In this document: positions 57,513-64,000 of the stretch, in pieces
Layout of the letters: each line of letters begins with the position of its first letter
Position numbering within the stretch: the stretch's first letter is position 1
DNA from: CBDDBX01 sp965225955
GTDB lineage: Bacteria > Acidobacteriota > Aminicenantia > UBA2199
Direction of reading: 5' to 3'
DNA length: 64,000 bases
NCBI GenBank assembly: GCA_965225955.1
Contig: CBDDBX010000014.1
Span: 1-64,000 of the forward strand
The notes under the pieces: generated by a model
Told to the model about the DNA's origin: nothing
The model's database searches: none
Seen by the model: the letters and a program-made list of their open reading frames with translations, nothing else
Position numbers and translations under genes: made by a program

Positions 57513-58985
57513 ATGTTTAAAGTGTCTCATATGGAACTGAAACGAGATGTCTGTATGAGAGCGCGAAAAGCCCGGGATCCAAAGTATGACGGGCGTTTTT
57601 TTGTTGCAGTGAAAACTACAGGAATCTTCTGCCGTCCTATATGCCCTGCTCCTCTTGCACAGGAGCAGAATGTTGAGTATTACCCCTCAGCTGCAGCAGC
57701 TTCTGAAGATGGTTACAGACCCTGTCTTCGTTGCAGGCCTGAAGCTGCTCCCGGGAGTTCTGAATGGGATGAAGCTGCTGATATCGTCAGAAGAGCACTT
57801 GTACATATAAGAGACGGTTTTCTTAATGATGGAAGTGTTGTTGAGTTGAGCGGAAAACTTGGTGTAAGTGAACGGCAGTTGAGAAGGCATTTTCATAAAT
57901 ATCTTGGAGCATCACCGGTAACAGTTGCAAATATGCATCGGGTATTTTTTGTAAAAAAACTCATGGCTGAGGAGTCTCTTACTATCACTGATATAGCTAT
58001 GGCTTCAGGCTTTGGAACTATAAGGCAGTGTAATGCTGTGTTTCGTAAAATATATGGTTGTTCACCAGGGGATCTCAGGAAAAGCAGAAGAGGAAAGAAA
58101 AATAAAGAGAAGGGATTCCGGGGGGTTCTTAAACTCAGTTACAGACCACCTTATGACTGGGAGCATCTGCTTGGTTTTCTGGAAGCCAGGGCAGTTAAAG
58201 GTGTTGAAAAGGTTGAAGATGGTGTATATTACAGAACCATAAGGGTAAATAACTGTCATGGCTGGATAGCAGTAAGAAATGAGGGGGAAAAGAATCAGAT
58301 ATCTCTTGAGATTGCTCTGGAAAGTGTTGAGCATCTTATGAGTGCTGTGAACAAAGTAAGAGTTCTTTTTAATCTGGATACTGACCCTCAGATAATAAAC
58401 AGTTTTTTTATTAAAGATAAACTACTGGGACCACTTATTGAAAAGTTTCCGGGACTTAGAATGCCCGGTGCATGGTCGGCTTTTGAATATGGAATAAGAG
58501 CTGTTCTGGGGCAGCAGGTTTCAGTTGCAGCTGCAACGACTCTTGCAGGAAGAATTGCTGAAAGATATGGACCTGCTCCTTCTATAGATATGCCGGATGG
58601 ACTGATTTCAGTTTTTCCTGATTCTTCTGAACTCAGCAGTGCGGATTTCAGTAATATGGGGTTAACCAGAAGAAGAACTGAAACTCTTATTGAAATTGTT
58701 TCAGCAGTTAATGATGGAAGAGTCTCTTTTGATCCGGCACAGGAGCTGGAGGATTTTGTTGCAGATATGGTTAAACTTAAAGGTATTGGACCGTGGACAG
58801 CTCACTATACAGCAATGCGGGGATTTTCTCATCCTGATGCTTTTCCTGAAAGCGATCTTGGGATTCTGAAAGCTCTGGAAAAAGATGGAGTAAGACCTAC
58901 GGCATCCAGAGCCGGGGAAATCTCAGTTAAGTGGCGTCCCTGGAGAGCTTATGCAGCTTTTTTATTGTGGCACTCATTAAAATAA
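57513..58985 (+). CDS. Fused Ada-type methyl sensor/activator and AlkA DNA glycosylase
   Basis: 490 residues in the order: Ada zinc domain (FFVAVKTTGIFCRPICPA, RPCLRCRPE; the Cys accepting methyl from phosphotriesters), AraC helix-turn-helix (VELSGKLGVSERQLRRHFHK, ITDIAMASGFGTIRQCNAVF), AlkA N-terminal domain (LSYRPPYDWEHLLGFLEARA), and HhH-GPD glycosylase (GLRMPGAWSAFEYGIRAVLG, KLKGIGPWTAHYTAMRGF, catalytic Asp in FPESDLGIL). The Ada C-terminal methyltransferase is absent but is the next gene. Thus sensor and effector of the adaptive response to DNA alkylation. Start ATG 57513 is weakly supported. Confidence 0.94.
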   Translation: MFKVSHMELKRDVCMRARKARDPKYDGRFFVAVKTTGIFCRPICPAPLAQEQNVEYYPSAAAASEDGYRPCLRCRPEAAPGSSEWDEAADIVRRALVHIRDGFLNDGSVVELSGKLGVSERQLRRHFHKYLGASPVTVANMHRVFFVKKLMAEESLTITDIAMASGFGTIRQCNAVFRKIYGCSPGDLRKSRRGKKNKEKGFRGVLKLSYRPPYDWEHLLGFLEARAVKGVEKVEDGVYYRTIRVNNCHGWIAVRNEGEKNQISLEIALESVEHLMSAVNKVRVLFNLDTDPQIINSFFIKDKLLGPLIEKFPGLRMPGAWSAFEYGIRAVLGQQVSVAAATTLAGRIAERYGPAPSIDMPDGLISVFPDSSELSSADFSNMGLTRRRTETLIEIVSAVNDGRVSFDPAQELEDFVADMVKLKGIGPWTAHYTAMRGFSHPDAFPESDLGILKALEKDGVRPTASRAGEISVKWRPWRAYAAFLLWHSLK

Positions 58986-58997
58986 CAGGAGAAGAGA

Positions 58998-59477
58998 ATG
59001 TTTTATGATTATATAGAAACACCATTTGGAGATTTGATGACAGCATGGAATGAGAATGGCTTAACCTACGTTAACTATTCTGGTGGTAAGCACTCAAAAA
59101 TTCCTGAAAGTACATGGAAAAGAGAAACAAATGGTTTCCTTGATATCAGGGAGCAGCTTGCTGCATATTTTGAAGGTGAACTTAAAGAGTTCAATCTTCC
59201 TCTTGCACCTGAAGGTACAGAGTTTCAGATGAATGTCTGGAAGGAGCTGAGGAAGATACCTTATGGTGAAACAAGGTCTTACGGTGATATTGCATCGGTA
59301 CTTGGGAATCCCGGAGCTTCAAGAGCTGTGGGTAGTGCCAATGGCCGTAATCCCATAGTAATAATCCAGCCCTGCCACAGAGTAATTGGCAGTAGTGGAA
59401 AACTGACTGGCTTTGCATATGGTGTTGATATGAAACGTTCACTTCTGGAACTTGAGAAGAGAGGCCTGGGAGTTTAA
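58998..59477 (+). CDS. ogt: Methylated-DNA-protein-cysteine S-methyltransferase
   Basis: 159 residues. Active-site PCHR in VIIQPCHRVIGSSGKLTGFA; DNA-binding helix in GETRSYGDIASVLGNPGASR and AVGSANGRNPI. Removes methyl from O6-methylguanine by suicide transfer. Site AGGAG before the ATG; 12 bp after the Ada/AlkA gene, whose missing third activity it supplies. The last three bases overlap a decayed minus-strand gene. Confidence 0.96.
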   Translation: MFYDYIETPFGDLMTAWNENGLTYVNYSGGKHSKIPESTWKRETNGFLDIREQLAAYFEGELKEFNLPLAPEGTEFQMNVWKELRKIPYGETRSYGDIASVLGNPGASRAVGSANGRNPIVIIQPCHRVIGSSGKLTGFAYGVDMKRSLLELEKRGLGV

Positions 59478-59643
59478 AAACTGTAGGATATGTTGGCATT
59501 GTACTGTGAAGAGCCGGGGTTTCTGGTAATAATGTTAATTATTCCCATAAAGGCATTGTGTCCCCATATTACACCACCAGGTCCTCTGATCACTTCTATC
59601 TGTTCTACAATAATGTTTGGAAAAAGAGTACTACTTAAAGTTC
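59474..59643 (-). pseudogene. Fragment of a TonB-dependent receptor plug domain
   Basis: The minus frame, about 50 codons, reads FPNIIVEQIEVIRGPGGVIW then GHNAFMGIINIITRNPGSSQ and ends in TAA at 59474. IERIEVIRGPGSALYGANAF-GVINIIT is the plug-domain signature of TonB receptors. No start and no barrel remain. It lies between ogt and the 59635 gene, and overlaps both tails. Confidence 0.75.
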
Positions 59644-59868
59644 AGCAAGAATCGAATTCATCCAGAAACGAATCTCAGATTCACTATATTCAAACTCCTT
59701 GCCAGTACACATACCCATAAGATCACTGAGAATCTCCTCTGCTTCAGGAGTAATATTCTCAGTATCAAGATAAGTATTGTGAGCCCACTCCGCAATTATC
59801 TCCGGCGAAAACTCCCTGTCTATAAAATTAAGCAGATTGCTGGCAAGATCAAATTTTGTATATTTCAT
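59635..59868 (-). CDS. Small hypothetical protein, 77 residues
   Basis: ATG at 59868 with GGTGATAG. Acidic: MKYTKFDLASNLLNFIDREF, SPEIIAEWAHNTYLDTENIT, then FWMNSILAEL. The helical, acidic composition resembles small antitoxin-like or adapter proteins, but I recognise no family. Base use is like the neighbours. MITE copy 3 lies 53 bp upstream of its start. Confidence 0.6.
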   Translation of the reverse strand: MKYTKFDLASNLLNFIDREFSPEIIAEWAHNTYLDTENITPEAEEILSDLMGMCTGKEFEYSESEIRFWMNSILAEL

Positions 59869-59921
59869 ACTATCACCACTAATACTCTATACAATTCCCA
59901 AAAAAAATTCTACATAGCATG

Positions 59922-60073
59922 AGGGACGGTACCTAAAAATATATAAAATTTTATTTGAAATAGCACCGTTCAGACTGAAAATACAGGGAGTTATTATTGT
60001 ATAAGAAGCTGTAGACCTGATATAGAGGAAAAGTCTGGTTTTAAAAAATTATATATTTTTAGGTACCGTCCCC
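59922..60073. mobile_element. 152-bp MITE, copy 3
   Basis: Starts AGGGACGGTACCTAAAAATA, ends with TATATTTTTAGGTACCGTCC then CC. Only the ends match copies 1 and 2; the interior is different. Its right end supplies the last codons and stop of the LysR gene (GGGGACGGTACCTAA reads GDGT-stop on the minus strand). Confidence 0.87.
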
Positions 60074-60946
60074 GTTCGCAAAATGTATGAATTTCTGAAG
60101 TGTACGGGTCTGATATTTATCTTCTCTTATGAGGAGGTAGAAATTTCTTTTGAGCTGGAGGTATGGGGTTGGTAGTTCACTGAGTGTCTGGTTTTTGAGG
60201 TTTTCTTCTACTGTTCTTCTGGAGAGGCAGCTTATTCCAAGGTTATGTTTTACTCCGTTTTTTACTGCTTCTGTATGTCCCAGTTCATATCTGATTTTCA
60301 GGTTTTCTATTTTATCTGTAATGGCTCTTTCGAAGATATCTCTTGTGCCTGAGCCTTTTTCTCTTAGTATCCAGTTACTGTTTTCGAGGTCTTTGAGATC
60401 TGGTTCTCTGCTGGTTAGTGGGTTCTGGGGGCTTGCAAATACTACGAGTTCGTCCTGTTTCCAGATTGTAGTTTTTATTTGCGGGTCGTTACAGAGGCCT
60501 TCTATGTACCCGATATCAATTTCGCAGTTTTTGAGTGCTTCTATTATCTGTTCGGTGTTGCCTACCATTAAACTGACATCTACTTCCGGGTGAACTGTGG
60601 AGAATTGTCCCATAATTGATGGCATTACGTAGTTGCCTATGGTGGAGCTTGCTCCCAGATGTATTTCTCCACTGAATTGAGAGCTGTTTTTGTGAAAGGT
60701 TTTTTCTATCTCATCTACTCTTGCGAGTATTTCCAGGGCTTTGGGGAGGAGGGTTCTGCCGTTTGAGTTTAGAGTCAGTTTTCTGCCGAAACGGTCAAAA
60801 AGCTGTTCGCCTATCTGTTTTTCCAGTTCTGATAGTGCCATGCTGGCAGCAGATTGGGAGATATCTGTGGCTTCAGCTGCACGACTGACGTTTCCTTTGT
60901 TGGCTATTTCACAAAATACCTGAAGTTGTCTGAAGGTTATATTCAT
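60059..60946 (-). CDS. LysR family regulator (YeiE/CysB-like group), tail replaced by MITE
   Basis: 295 residues. Helix-turn-helix TFRQLQVFCEIANKGNVSRA then AEATDISQSAASMALSELEK, and substrate domain GEIHLGASSTIGNYVMPSIM, EIDIGYIEGLC, WILREKGSGTRDIFERAI. It is divergent from the YeiH-like gene, the same pairing as YeiE-YeiH in enterobacteria. The final GDGT and stop come from the MITE, so the natural C-terminus was a little different. No ribosome site before the ATG. Confidence 0.93.
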   Translation of the reverse strand: MNITFRQLQVFCEIANKGNVSRAAEATDISQSAASMALSELEKQIGEQLFDRFGRKLTLNSNGRTLLPKALEILARVDEIEKTFHKNSSQFSGEIHLGASSTIGNYVMPSIMGQFSTVHPEVDVSLMVGNTEQIIEALKNCEIDIGYIEGLCNDPQIKTTIWKQDELVVFASPQNPLTSREPDLKDLENSNWILREKGSGTRDIFERAITDKIENLKIRYELGHTEAVKNGVKHNLGISCLSRRTVEENLKNQTLSELPTPYLQLKRNFYLLIREDKYQTRTLQKFIHFANGDGT

Positions 60947-60965
60947 TTTTATATCAATTTTATTT

Positions 60966-61043
60966 ATAAGTCTTATTTATATTATATGTTTGACTTATAT
61001 GATGCAAGTTGTATATTGTTCTTTGATTCGGTTTAGCTAAACC
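60966..61043 (+). promoter_or_regulatory. LysR control region of the yeiH-like gene
   Basis: ATAAGTC (60966-60972) and GACTTAT (60992-60998) form an inverted repeat on the -35 (TTGACT, 60990-60995; -10 TATATT, 61012-61017, spacer 16). A second, perfect 14-bp palindrome GGTTTAGCTAAACC lies at 61030-61043. Both fit LysR binding. Confidence 0.7.
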
Positions 61044-61062
61044 TGCTCTTATGGAGGTTCGA

Positions 61063-62028
61063 ATGAAAAAGTTGTTACCAGGTCTTATTCTGGCGGTTAT
61101 TGTTTCTGTTTGTGCAAAGGTTGTATCAGGCTATCTGCCTGGACCTGGCACCATTAGTCTTGCAATTATAATAGGAATTGTGGTGGGTAATATTCTGCCA
61201 GGTAAAGATAGATTCAGCGACGGGGTTAATTTTGGAGAGAAGAAGATTCTGCCTGTAGCGATTGCTCTTATGGGGCTGGAACTGGAGTTTCATACTCTGG
61301 GAAAGCTGGGTATTGCTGCTTTTGGTGTAGTTATTCCGGCAATGGTTCTTTCTGTTTTTGTTGCATTCTACATAGGTAAGAAGTTAGGTCTTACTAAATC
61401 AATGTCTCTTGTACTTGGAGTGGGTAATTCTGTGTGTGGATCTTCTGCGATAATTGCTTCAGCTCCTGTGGTTAAAGCTGATAAGAGTGAAGTGGGGGTT
61501 TCTGTTTCTGCAGTTAATCTTATGGGAACTGTAGGGATATTTCTTATGCCGGCTCTTGCTCATATGATAGCCCTTAATGATCTGGAGTCATCCTATCTTA
61601 TTGGGGGAACTCTTCAGGCAATAGGCCAGGTTGTAGCTTCAGGTTTCTCTGTTTCTGATAATGTAGGTGATGTGGCTACTATTGTTAAGATGCTGAGAGT
61701 TCTTATGATTGGGCCGATTGTTCTTATTCTCTCTTTTCTCTACAGAGGTGGGAAGGGTGAAGGTGGTAAGAAGAGTTATGTGCCAGGTTATATATGGGGA
61801 TTCATAGGCTTTGCGATTCTTGGATCGTTTCTGAGAGGAGATGAAATGATTCTCCCTTACCTTAAAACCGGAGGGAAACTGCTTCTTTTAGTTGCAATGG
61901 CTTCAGTTGGCTTAAGAATCCACTTTAAAGCTCTAATAAAACAGGGACCAAAAGCCATAATAGTAGTAACACTGCTTACAATAATCCAGACCTTAACAGT
62001 TCTCGGCCTTATGAAAACTCTACTATAA
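61063..62028 (+). CDS. yeiH: YeiH family putative sulfate/anion exporter
   Basis: 321 residues from the ATG at 61063 (GGAGG 5 nt before). About ten helices. Family stretches: LPGPGTISLAIIIGIVVGNI, FGEKKILPVAIALMGLELEF, LVLGVGNSVCGSSAIIASAP, AVNLMGTVGIFLMPALAHMI, GGKLLLLVAMASVGLRIHFK. Exports sulfate or related anions by inference. The divergent LysR gene is its probable regulator. Confidence 0.93.
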   Translation: MKKLLPGLILAVIVSVCAKVVSGYLPGPGTISLAIIIGIVVGNILPGKDRFSDGVNFGEKKILPVAIALMGLELEFHTLGKLGIAAFGVVIPAMVLSVFVAFYIGKKLGLTKSMSLVLGVGNSVCGSSAIIASAPVVKADKSEVGVSVSAVNLMGTVGIFLMPALAHMIALNDLESSYLIGGTLQAIGQVVASGFSVSDNVGDVATIVKMLRVLMIGPIVLILSFLYRGGKGEGGKKSYVPGYIWGFIGFAILGSFLRGDEMILPYLKTGGKLLLLVAMASVGLRIHFKALIKQGPKAIIVVTLLTIIQTLTVLGLMKTLL

Positions 62029-62033
62029 AAAGG

Positions 62034-62159
62034 TACCCCGGGATTGCATTGAAGAGATCTTATGATGGTTTTGCGAAGCTGGGGCGTGTGGATGAGGCTG
62101 AACAGGCGAAGGAACTGCTTGAGCAGATTAATTCTAGCTCTGAAGAAGTCTCAGATTAA
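62034..62159 (+). pseudogene. Tail fragment of a TPR-like protein
   Basis: Open for 41 codons without start, ending in TAA at 62157. It reads YPGIALKRSYDGFAKLGRVD then EAEQAKELLEQINSSSEEVS. The A..L.GRVDEA....ELL pattern is of tetratricopeptide type. It begins at a GGTACC that also is the MITE end motif. Confidence 0.45.
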
Positions 62160-62215
62160 ATTACACCCTTAAGTTGGCGTCTATTGGTGCTAATTCGTGG
62201 TTCCTGTTTTAGTTG

Positions 62216-63223
62216 TTAACTGGTAAGTTCTTTTACCTTCTTCTGTATCTTCATCCACTGAAGAGTAAGGAAGAAGGAGGGAACTCCCATTGGTTCCAGC
62301 TCTATTGGGTCATCAAGAAATGTTCTGTAGTCTGTTTTGTGAAGAATTCTTCCTTCTACAGTGTGCCTGTCTATTTCATAAATTGCATCCTGTATCCACT
62401 GATCTCCTGCAATTTCAGGTTCAGCATCTAAAATAATCTCTACAATGTCAAGAAGATTCATACGCCACTGGCCAAAAATAAAAAAGTTGGTAAGGTGGCG
62501 AAACATGGGTTCTCCGGTAGTTGTTTTCCTGAAAACTTTATGGATCTCAAGATATCTGAGAGCATCTTTAATACGACTCTTTATTTCACTGGTTCTGAAA
62601 TCCAGCGGAATGGAAGATAGAAGCGCAAGTGATGCAACAACTCCATGGTAACAGCTGACTGATTGCCAGCATCCGAAATTTGAAGGGCCGTGAAAAGACC
62701 AGTTTTCATCACCACCAGCTCTATCCTCTTTATGATCAAATCTCTGATAGTTAACAATCCATTCTGCTACTCTGTTAACAAGGTCATTCTTTCCACAGCT
62801 CATTTTTGCTATATGGGAAGCTGTAACCCCTGCATAACATGGGAGAATACCTGAACCACCGCTATTCCAGGAGATAACCCCGTCCAGAGTGTGATTGTTT
62901 TTTATGTATTCTATAGCTTTTCTTACAGGTTCGTCTGAACAGTCCAGACCACATTTACTCATGAGAATCAGGGCATAAAGTGTGGGTATACCGGGTTTGC
63001 CTTTCTGGGTAACCGGAAAGCCTCCATCACTATTCTGAAGATCAAGCACTTTTTTAAGTGGGTGCCAGTCTTTAATATCGGCTCTTGTAACTGTACCAGA
63101 TCCTTCCGATCCTTCACTGCTGAATTCAATTGATGTCTGAAATCTTACAGGCGGTGGACTGGAGCTACTCATAAGCCAATCTATAATATCGTTTTTATAA
63201 CCCAGATTATTCTGATATATCAT
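62216..63223 (-). CDS. Prenyltransferase/squalene-oxidase-repeat (alpha/alpha-toroid) protein
   Basis: 335 residues from the ATG at 63223, chosen because GGAGG is 3 nt before it. Repeats of the terpene-cyclase/prenyltransferase toroid: LKKVLDLQNSDGGFPVTQKG, IEYIKNNHTLDGVISWNSGG, WIVNYQRFDHKEDRAGGDEN, WSFHGPSNFGCWQSVSCYHG, LRYLEIHKVF. The QxxDGGF repeats are kept, but the DxDD or DxDDTA acid motif of cyclases is not visible, so enzyme action is uncertain. It follows the next (partial) gene on the same strand. Confidence 0.8.
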   Translation of the reverse strand: MIYQNNLGYKNDIIDWLMSSSSPPPVRFQTSIEFSSEGSEGSGTVTRADIKDWHPLKKVLDLQNSDGGFPVTQKGKPGIPTLYALILMSKCGLDCSDEPVRKAIEYIKNNHTLDGVISWNSGGSGILPCYAGVTASHIAKMSCGKNDLVNRVAEWIVNYQRFDHKEDRAGGDENWSFHGPSNFGCWQSVSCYHGVVASLALLSSIPLDFRTSEIKSRIKDALRYLEIHKVFRKTTTGEPMFRHLTNFFIFGQWRMNLLDIVEIILDAEPEIAGDQWIQDAIYEIDRHTVEGRILHKTDYRTFLDDPIELEPMGVPSFFLTLQWMKIQKKVKELTS

Positions 63224-63329
63224 ATTACCTCCGGTGTTCCCCATACAACCAGAAACAGCGGTTTTGTCTAACCGTCTTATAATAAGATACACGCTATTGG
63301 GTTTTAAATCAATTGACTGTTAAGGGATT

Positions 63330-64000
63330 TTACACAGAGCCGGACATAATCCCGAGGAACAGTTCAATACCAACGCAGCTTGAAAGAAAATATTCTTTAT
63401 GGTTACTAACAAGCTTTGCTGTCCAGTCAGTATCTCCTCCATCAATTACTTTCAGATATTCTCCGCTCTTTGTTTTAAGTTCTATAGCCATTGCTACATC
63501 CTGATAATAGCCAATACCGGATTTACGGGTCAGATCAAGTTCAGCTTTAAAAGAGGTTGTGCTGTTTATTGGATCAATTATATTTTCAGATAATCTTTTT
63601 CCGAGAGATGGGTTGAAGGGGGATAATTTGATTTTAATAAAATCTTCGGGAGCTTCATCAGGAAGATAGGTTTCAATAAGTTTCAGATAGAAATCTATAT
63701 GTTCCCTCAGTTCACTTATCATACTTTTATACCCAGCATCTCTTTTGCCTGCAGAAGTAACAGCAAAGATTGTAAAGTGTGAACTGTAAGCAGGGTTATC
63801 GAATTTCTGTGATCTGACAACCTGCTGGGAAGCTGCAAGTCTGACTGTAAAGTTGGGATTCTTTTTTCGTCTTAAAGCTGTTTCAAGAGCCATTGTGTTT
63901 GTAGGGTCTGCACAGACCTCAACATTTCTTATAGTAGAGAGTACCTTATTCTGGTCAACAGTTCCCAGTACAGAGCAACTTCCAAGAGGTGAAACCGGAG
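63330..64000 (-). CDS. Unrecognised protein, N-terminus beyond the window
   Basis: The minus frame is open from the window edge to a stop at 63330; the ATG at 63893 is internal. At least 222 residues. Upstream part PVSPLGSCSVLGTVDQNKVL then RNVEVCADPTNTMALETALR; then FTVRLAASQQVVRSQKFDNP, FTIFAVTSAGKRDAGYKSMI, YQDVAMAIELKTKSGEYLKV, DWTAKLVSNHKEYFLSSCVG. No signal or membrane part. I do not know the family. The toroid gene comes 106 bp later on the same strand and may be its partner. Confidence 0.7.
   Translation of the reverse strand, partial: PVSPLGSCSVLGTVDQNKVLSTIRNVEVCADPTNTMALETALRRKKNPNFTVRLAASQQVVRSQKFDNPAYSSHFTIFAVTSAGKRDAGYKSMISELREHIDFYLKLIETYLPDEAPEDFIKIKLSPFNPSLGKRLSENIIDPINSTTSFKAELDLTRKSGIGYYQDVAMAIELKTKSGEYLKVIDGGDTDWTAKLVSNHKEYFLSSCVGIELFLGIMSGSV

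Noticed and set aside
59191..59499. 102-codon minus-strand frame
   Set aside because: Antisense to ogt; the real signal on that strand is the short TonB-receptor fragment in a different frame.

Overview
The window is AT-rich bacterial chromosome, most likely from a spirochaete of the Spirochaetales. This is inferred from the flgF-flgG-flgA flagellar block, the many short hook-less regulators of the TetR/MarR type, and the general gene style; no rRNA or taxon-specific marker is present to prove it. Genes sit on both strands in short operons. There is no prophage, CRISPR array or complete insertion sequence, but there are several small non-autonomous repeats and many decayed gene fragments.

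Layout. 1-2316: flagellar rod/hook genes on the minus strand. 2653-3268: tRNA-Val, tRNA-Asp and tmRNA from a consensus promoter. 3409-7739: a TetR regulator with an old-yellow-enzyme reductase, a lipoprotein and a metallo-beta-lactamase-fold protein, divergent from an AcuI-type reductase; the TetR operator sequence recurs in front of the reductase. 7961: second, identical tRNA-Asp. 8244-11105: methyltransferase, TetR remnant and a 563-residue Hint (intein/hedgehog-like) protein. 11284-15749: two ABC exporter half-transporters plus a TcmP/LCM-type methyltransferase. 16301-21575: YcaQ-type DNA glycosylase, TetR, a multi-PAS hybrid kinase and a NADAR protein. 21758-28529: antiporter, NmrA-like protein framed by two copies of a 151-bp MITE, MarR/methyltransferase pair, tautomerase/monooxygenase pair, rsgA. 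29021-30792: CGGC protein divergent from a small Cys-rich protein, and two VOC proteins. 30940-36496: a single-module NRPS (C-A-PCP-TE), then a 57-residue Cys-rich peptide translationally coupled to a flavodoxin/ferredoxin fusion, then a MarR regulator. 36499-44228: pirin, then TetR with a complete RND efflux system. 44338-51244: nucleotidyltransferase-like protein, SDR, ohrR/ohr, and a large Cache-HAMP-PAS kinase. 51496-54595: acetyltransferase, an aerolysin-like pore-forming protein, VOC, flavin reductase. 54877-59477: DUF2239 protein and a TetR-MATE-Ada/AlkA-Ogt alkylation-defence and efflux cluster. 59474-62159: TonB-receptor remnant, MITE copy 3, and a YeiE/YeiH-like LysR-transporter pair. 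62216-64000: an alpha/alpha-toroid (terpene-cyclase-like) protein and an unrecognised partial protein.

Functionally the window is an accessory, stress-facing region. It carries many repressor/target pairs whose operators can be read directly, efflux pumps of three classes (ABC, RND, MATE), DNA alkylation and crosslink repair, and peroxide defence. The least ordinary genes are the NRPS with its coupled Cys-rich peptide and redox partner, the Hint-domain protein, the aerolysin-like protein, and the terpene-cyclase-like pair at the right edge. No function here was tested by search; names rest on motifs read from the translations.
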